64,000 bases of DNA from JACQFZ01 sp045810625. GTDB taxonomy: Bacteria > Pseudomonadota > Gammaproteobacteria > Acidiferrobacterales > Sulfurifustaceae. The translations under genes were made by a program, and so were the position numbers. The stretch lies in NCBI GenBank assembly GCA_045810625.1, contig JBJMVQ010000075.1, positions 4,624-68,623 of the forward strand, given 5' to 3'. Positions 63,571 through 64,000 of the stretch are shown one piece after another. Each line of letters starts with the position of its first letter. The first letter of the stretch is position 1. Under the pieces are notes generated by a model. The model was given only the letters and a program-made list of their open reading frames with translations, ran no database searches and was not told where the DNA came from.

Positions 63571-64000
63571 GTTCTCACCGCAGAGGACGCGGAGGACGCA
63601 GAGGAAATCGAGAGAAAAAACGAAAGCCAGAAATAACTAGTACCTTACGGCGGCAAGCAATCGCACGAGCCCGCGGCGGCGACGCGCTCGGTTCTCACCG
63701 CAGAGGACGCGGAGGACGCAGAGGAAATCGAGAGAAAAAACGAAAGCCAGAAATAACTAGTACCTTACGGCGGCAAGCCATCGCACGAGCCGCGGCGGCG
63801 ACGCGCTTTGCGCCCGGCGAGGTGCTCGGTTCTCACCGCAGACGACGCGGAGGACGCAGAGGAAATCGAGAGAAACAACGAAAGCCAGAAATAACTAGTA
63901 CCTTACGGCGGCAAGCAATCGCACGGGCCCGCGGCGGCGACGCGCTTTGCGGACCAGCGACGTTGCTCGGTTCTCACCGCAGACGACGCGGAGGACGCAG
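63571..64000 (+). repeat. Tandem array of composite repeats (dispersed repeat plus antiporter gene tail)
   Basis: Units begin with GTTCTCACCGCAG at 63571, 63691, 63829 and 63970, so the periods are 120, 138 and 141 bp, and the array runs off the window. Each unit has an intergenic half (GACGCGGAGGACGCAGAGG, GAAAGCCAGAAATAACTAGT) and a half that copies the antiporter gene at 63428-63488 (GGCGGCAAGCAATCGCACGA onward). The gene-derived halves are at 63649-63690 (shortened), 63769-63828 and 63907-63969 and carry point changes. It is not a CRISPR array: the units are long and lack unique spacers. Confidence 0.88.

Noticed and set aside
63571..64000. CRISPR array at the window end
   Set aside because: Units are 120-141 bp, the conserved parts are much longer than CRISPR repeats, there are no unique spacers, no cas genes, and part of each unit copies the antiporter gene.

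Overview
The window is 64 kb of GC-rich, densely coding bacterial DNA. Several blocks point to a gamma- or betaproteobacterium: the order kdsD-kdsC-lptC-lptA-lptB-rpoN-hpf-ptsN-hprK-rapZ-EIIA(Man)-HPr-EI, the rng-yhdP-nit-tldD-pmbA block, and holA-proA-nadD-rsfS. HprK together with a nitrogen-type PTS suggests a lineage outside the Enterobacteria; an Acidiferrobacterales-like sulfur or iron oxidiser would fit, but that is an inference from gene order.

Layout. 1-2.4 kb is worn-out DNA: a gene tail, a bacterioferritin remnant with an in-frame stop, a GST gene, a possible cupredoxin remnant and an orphan ORF. 2.5-5.7 kb holds a MoxR ATPase/VWA-metallopeptidase pair and a divergent hypothetical gene. 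5.7-8.4 kb has dispersed repeats, a MITE-like palindrome and an Atm1-type ABC exporter. 8.4-11.9 kb is the housekeeping block holA-proA-nadD-rsfS. 11.9-35.7 kb is accessory DNA that separates rsfS from its usual partner rlmH. It carries a methyltransferase, two PPOX-type flavoproteins (one frameshifted), a hydroxypyruvate isomerase, a MocR/PdxR regulator, an acetyltransferase, an aldo-keto reductase, a lipoprotein, lutABC for lactate oxidation, and three very large soluble PAS/GAF/GGDEF/EAL proteins in tandem.

35.7-46.2 kb is conserved again: rlmH-maf-rng-yhdP-nit-tldD-pmbA. 46.2-51.6 kb holds mgtE, an unknown lipoprotein with long amphipathic helices, a possible 42-aa ORF, a stand-alone WYL-like protein and a secreted beta-propeller protein. 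51.7-61.5 kb (minus strand) is one long run for lipopolysaccharide export and Kdo synthesis, sigma-54, hibernation factor and the regulatory PTS. The EIIA(Man) protein of that PTS lacks the phosphorylatable histidine. A KefB-type antiporter follows. The window ends in a tandem array whose unit fuses a dispersed intergenic repeat to copies of the antiporter gene's own 3' coding end.

Most worth a second look: the three giant c-di-GMP enzymes placed directly upstream of lutABC, the EIIA(Man) without its active-site histidine, the gene-tail/repeat composite array, the paired operator boxes of the MocR regulator, and the unknown lipoprotein/WYL cluster. No rRNA, tRNA, CRISPR array or complete insertion sequence was seen.
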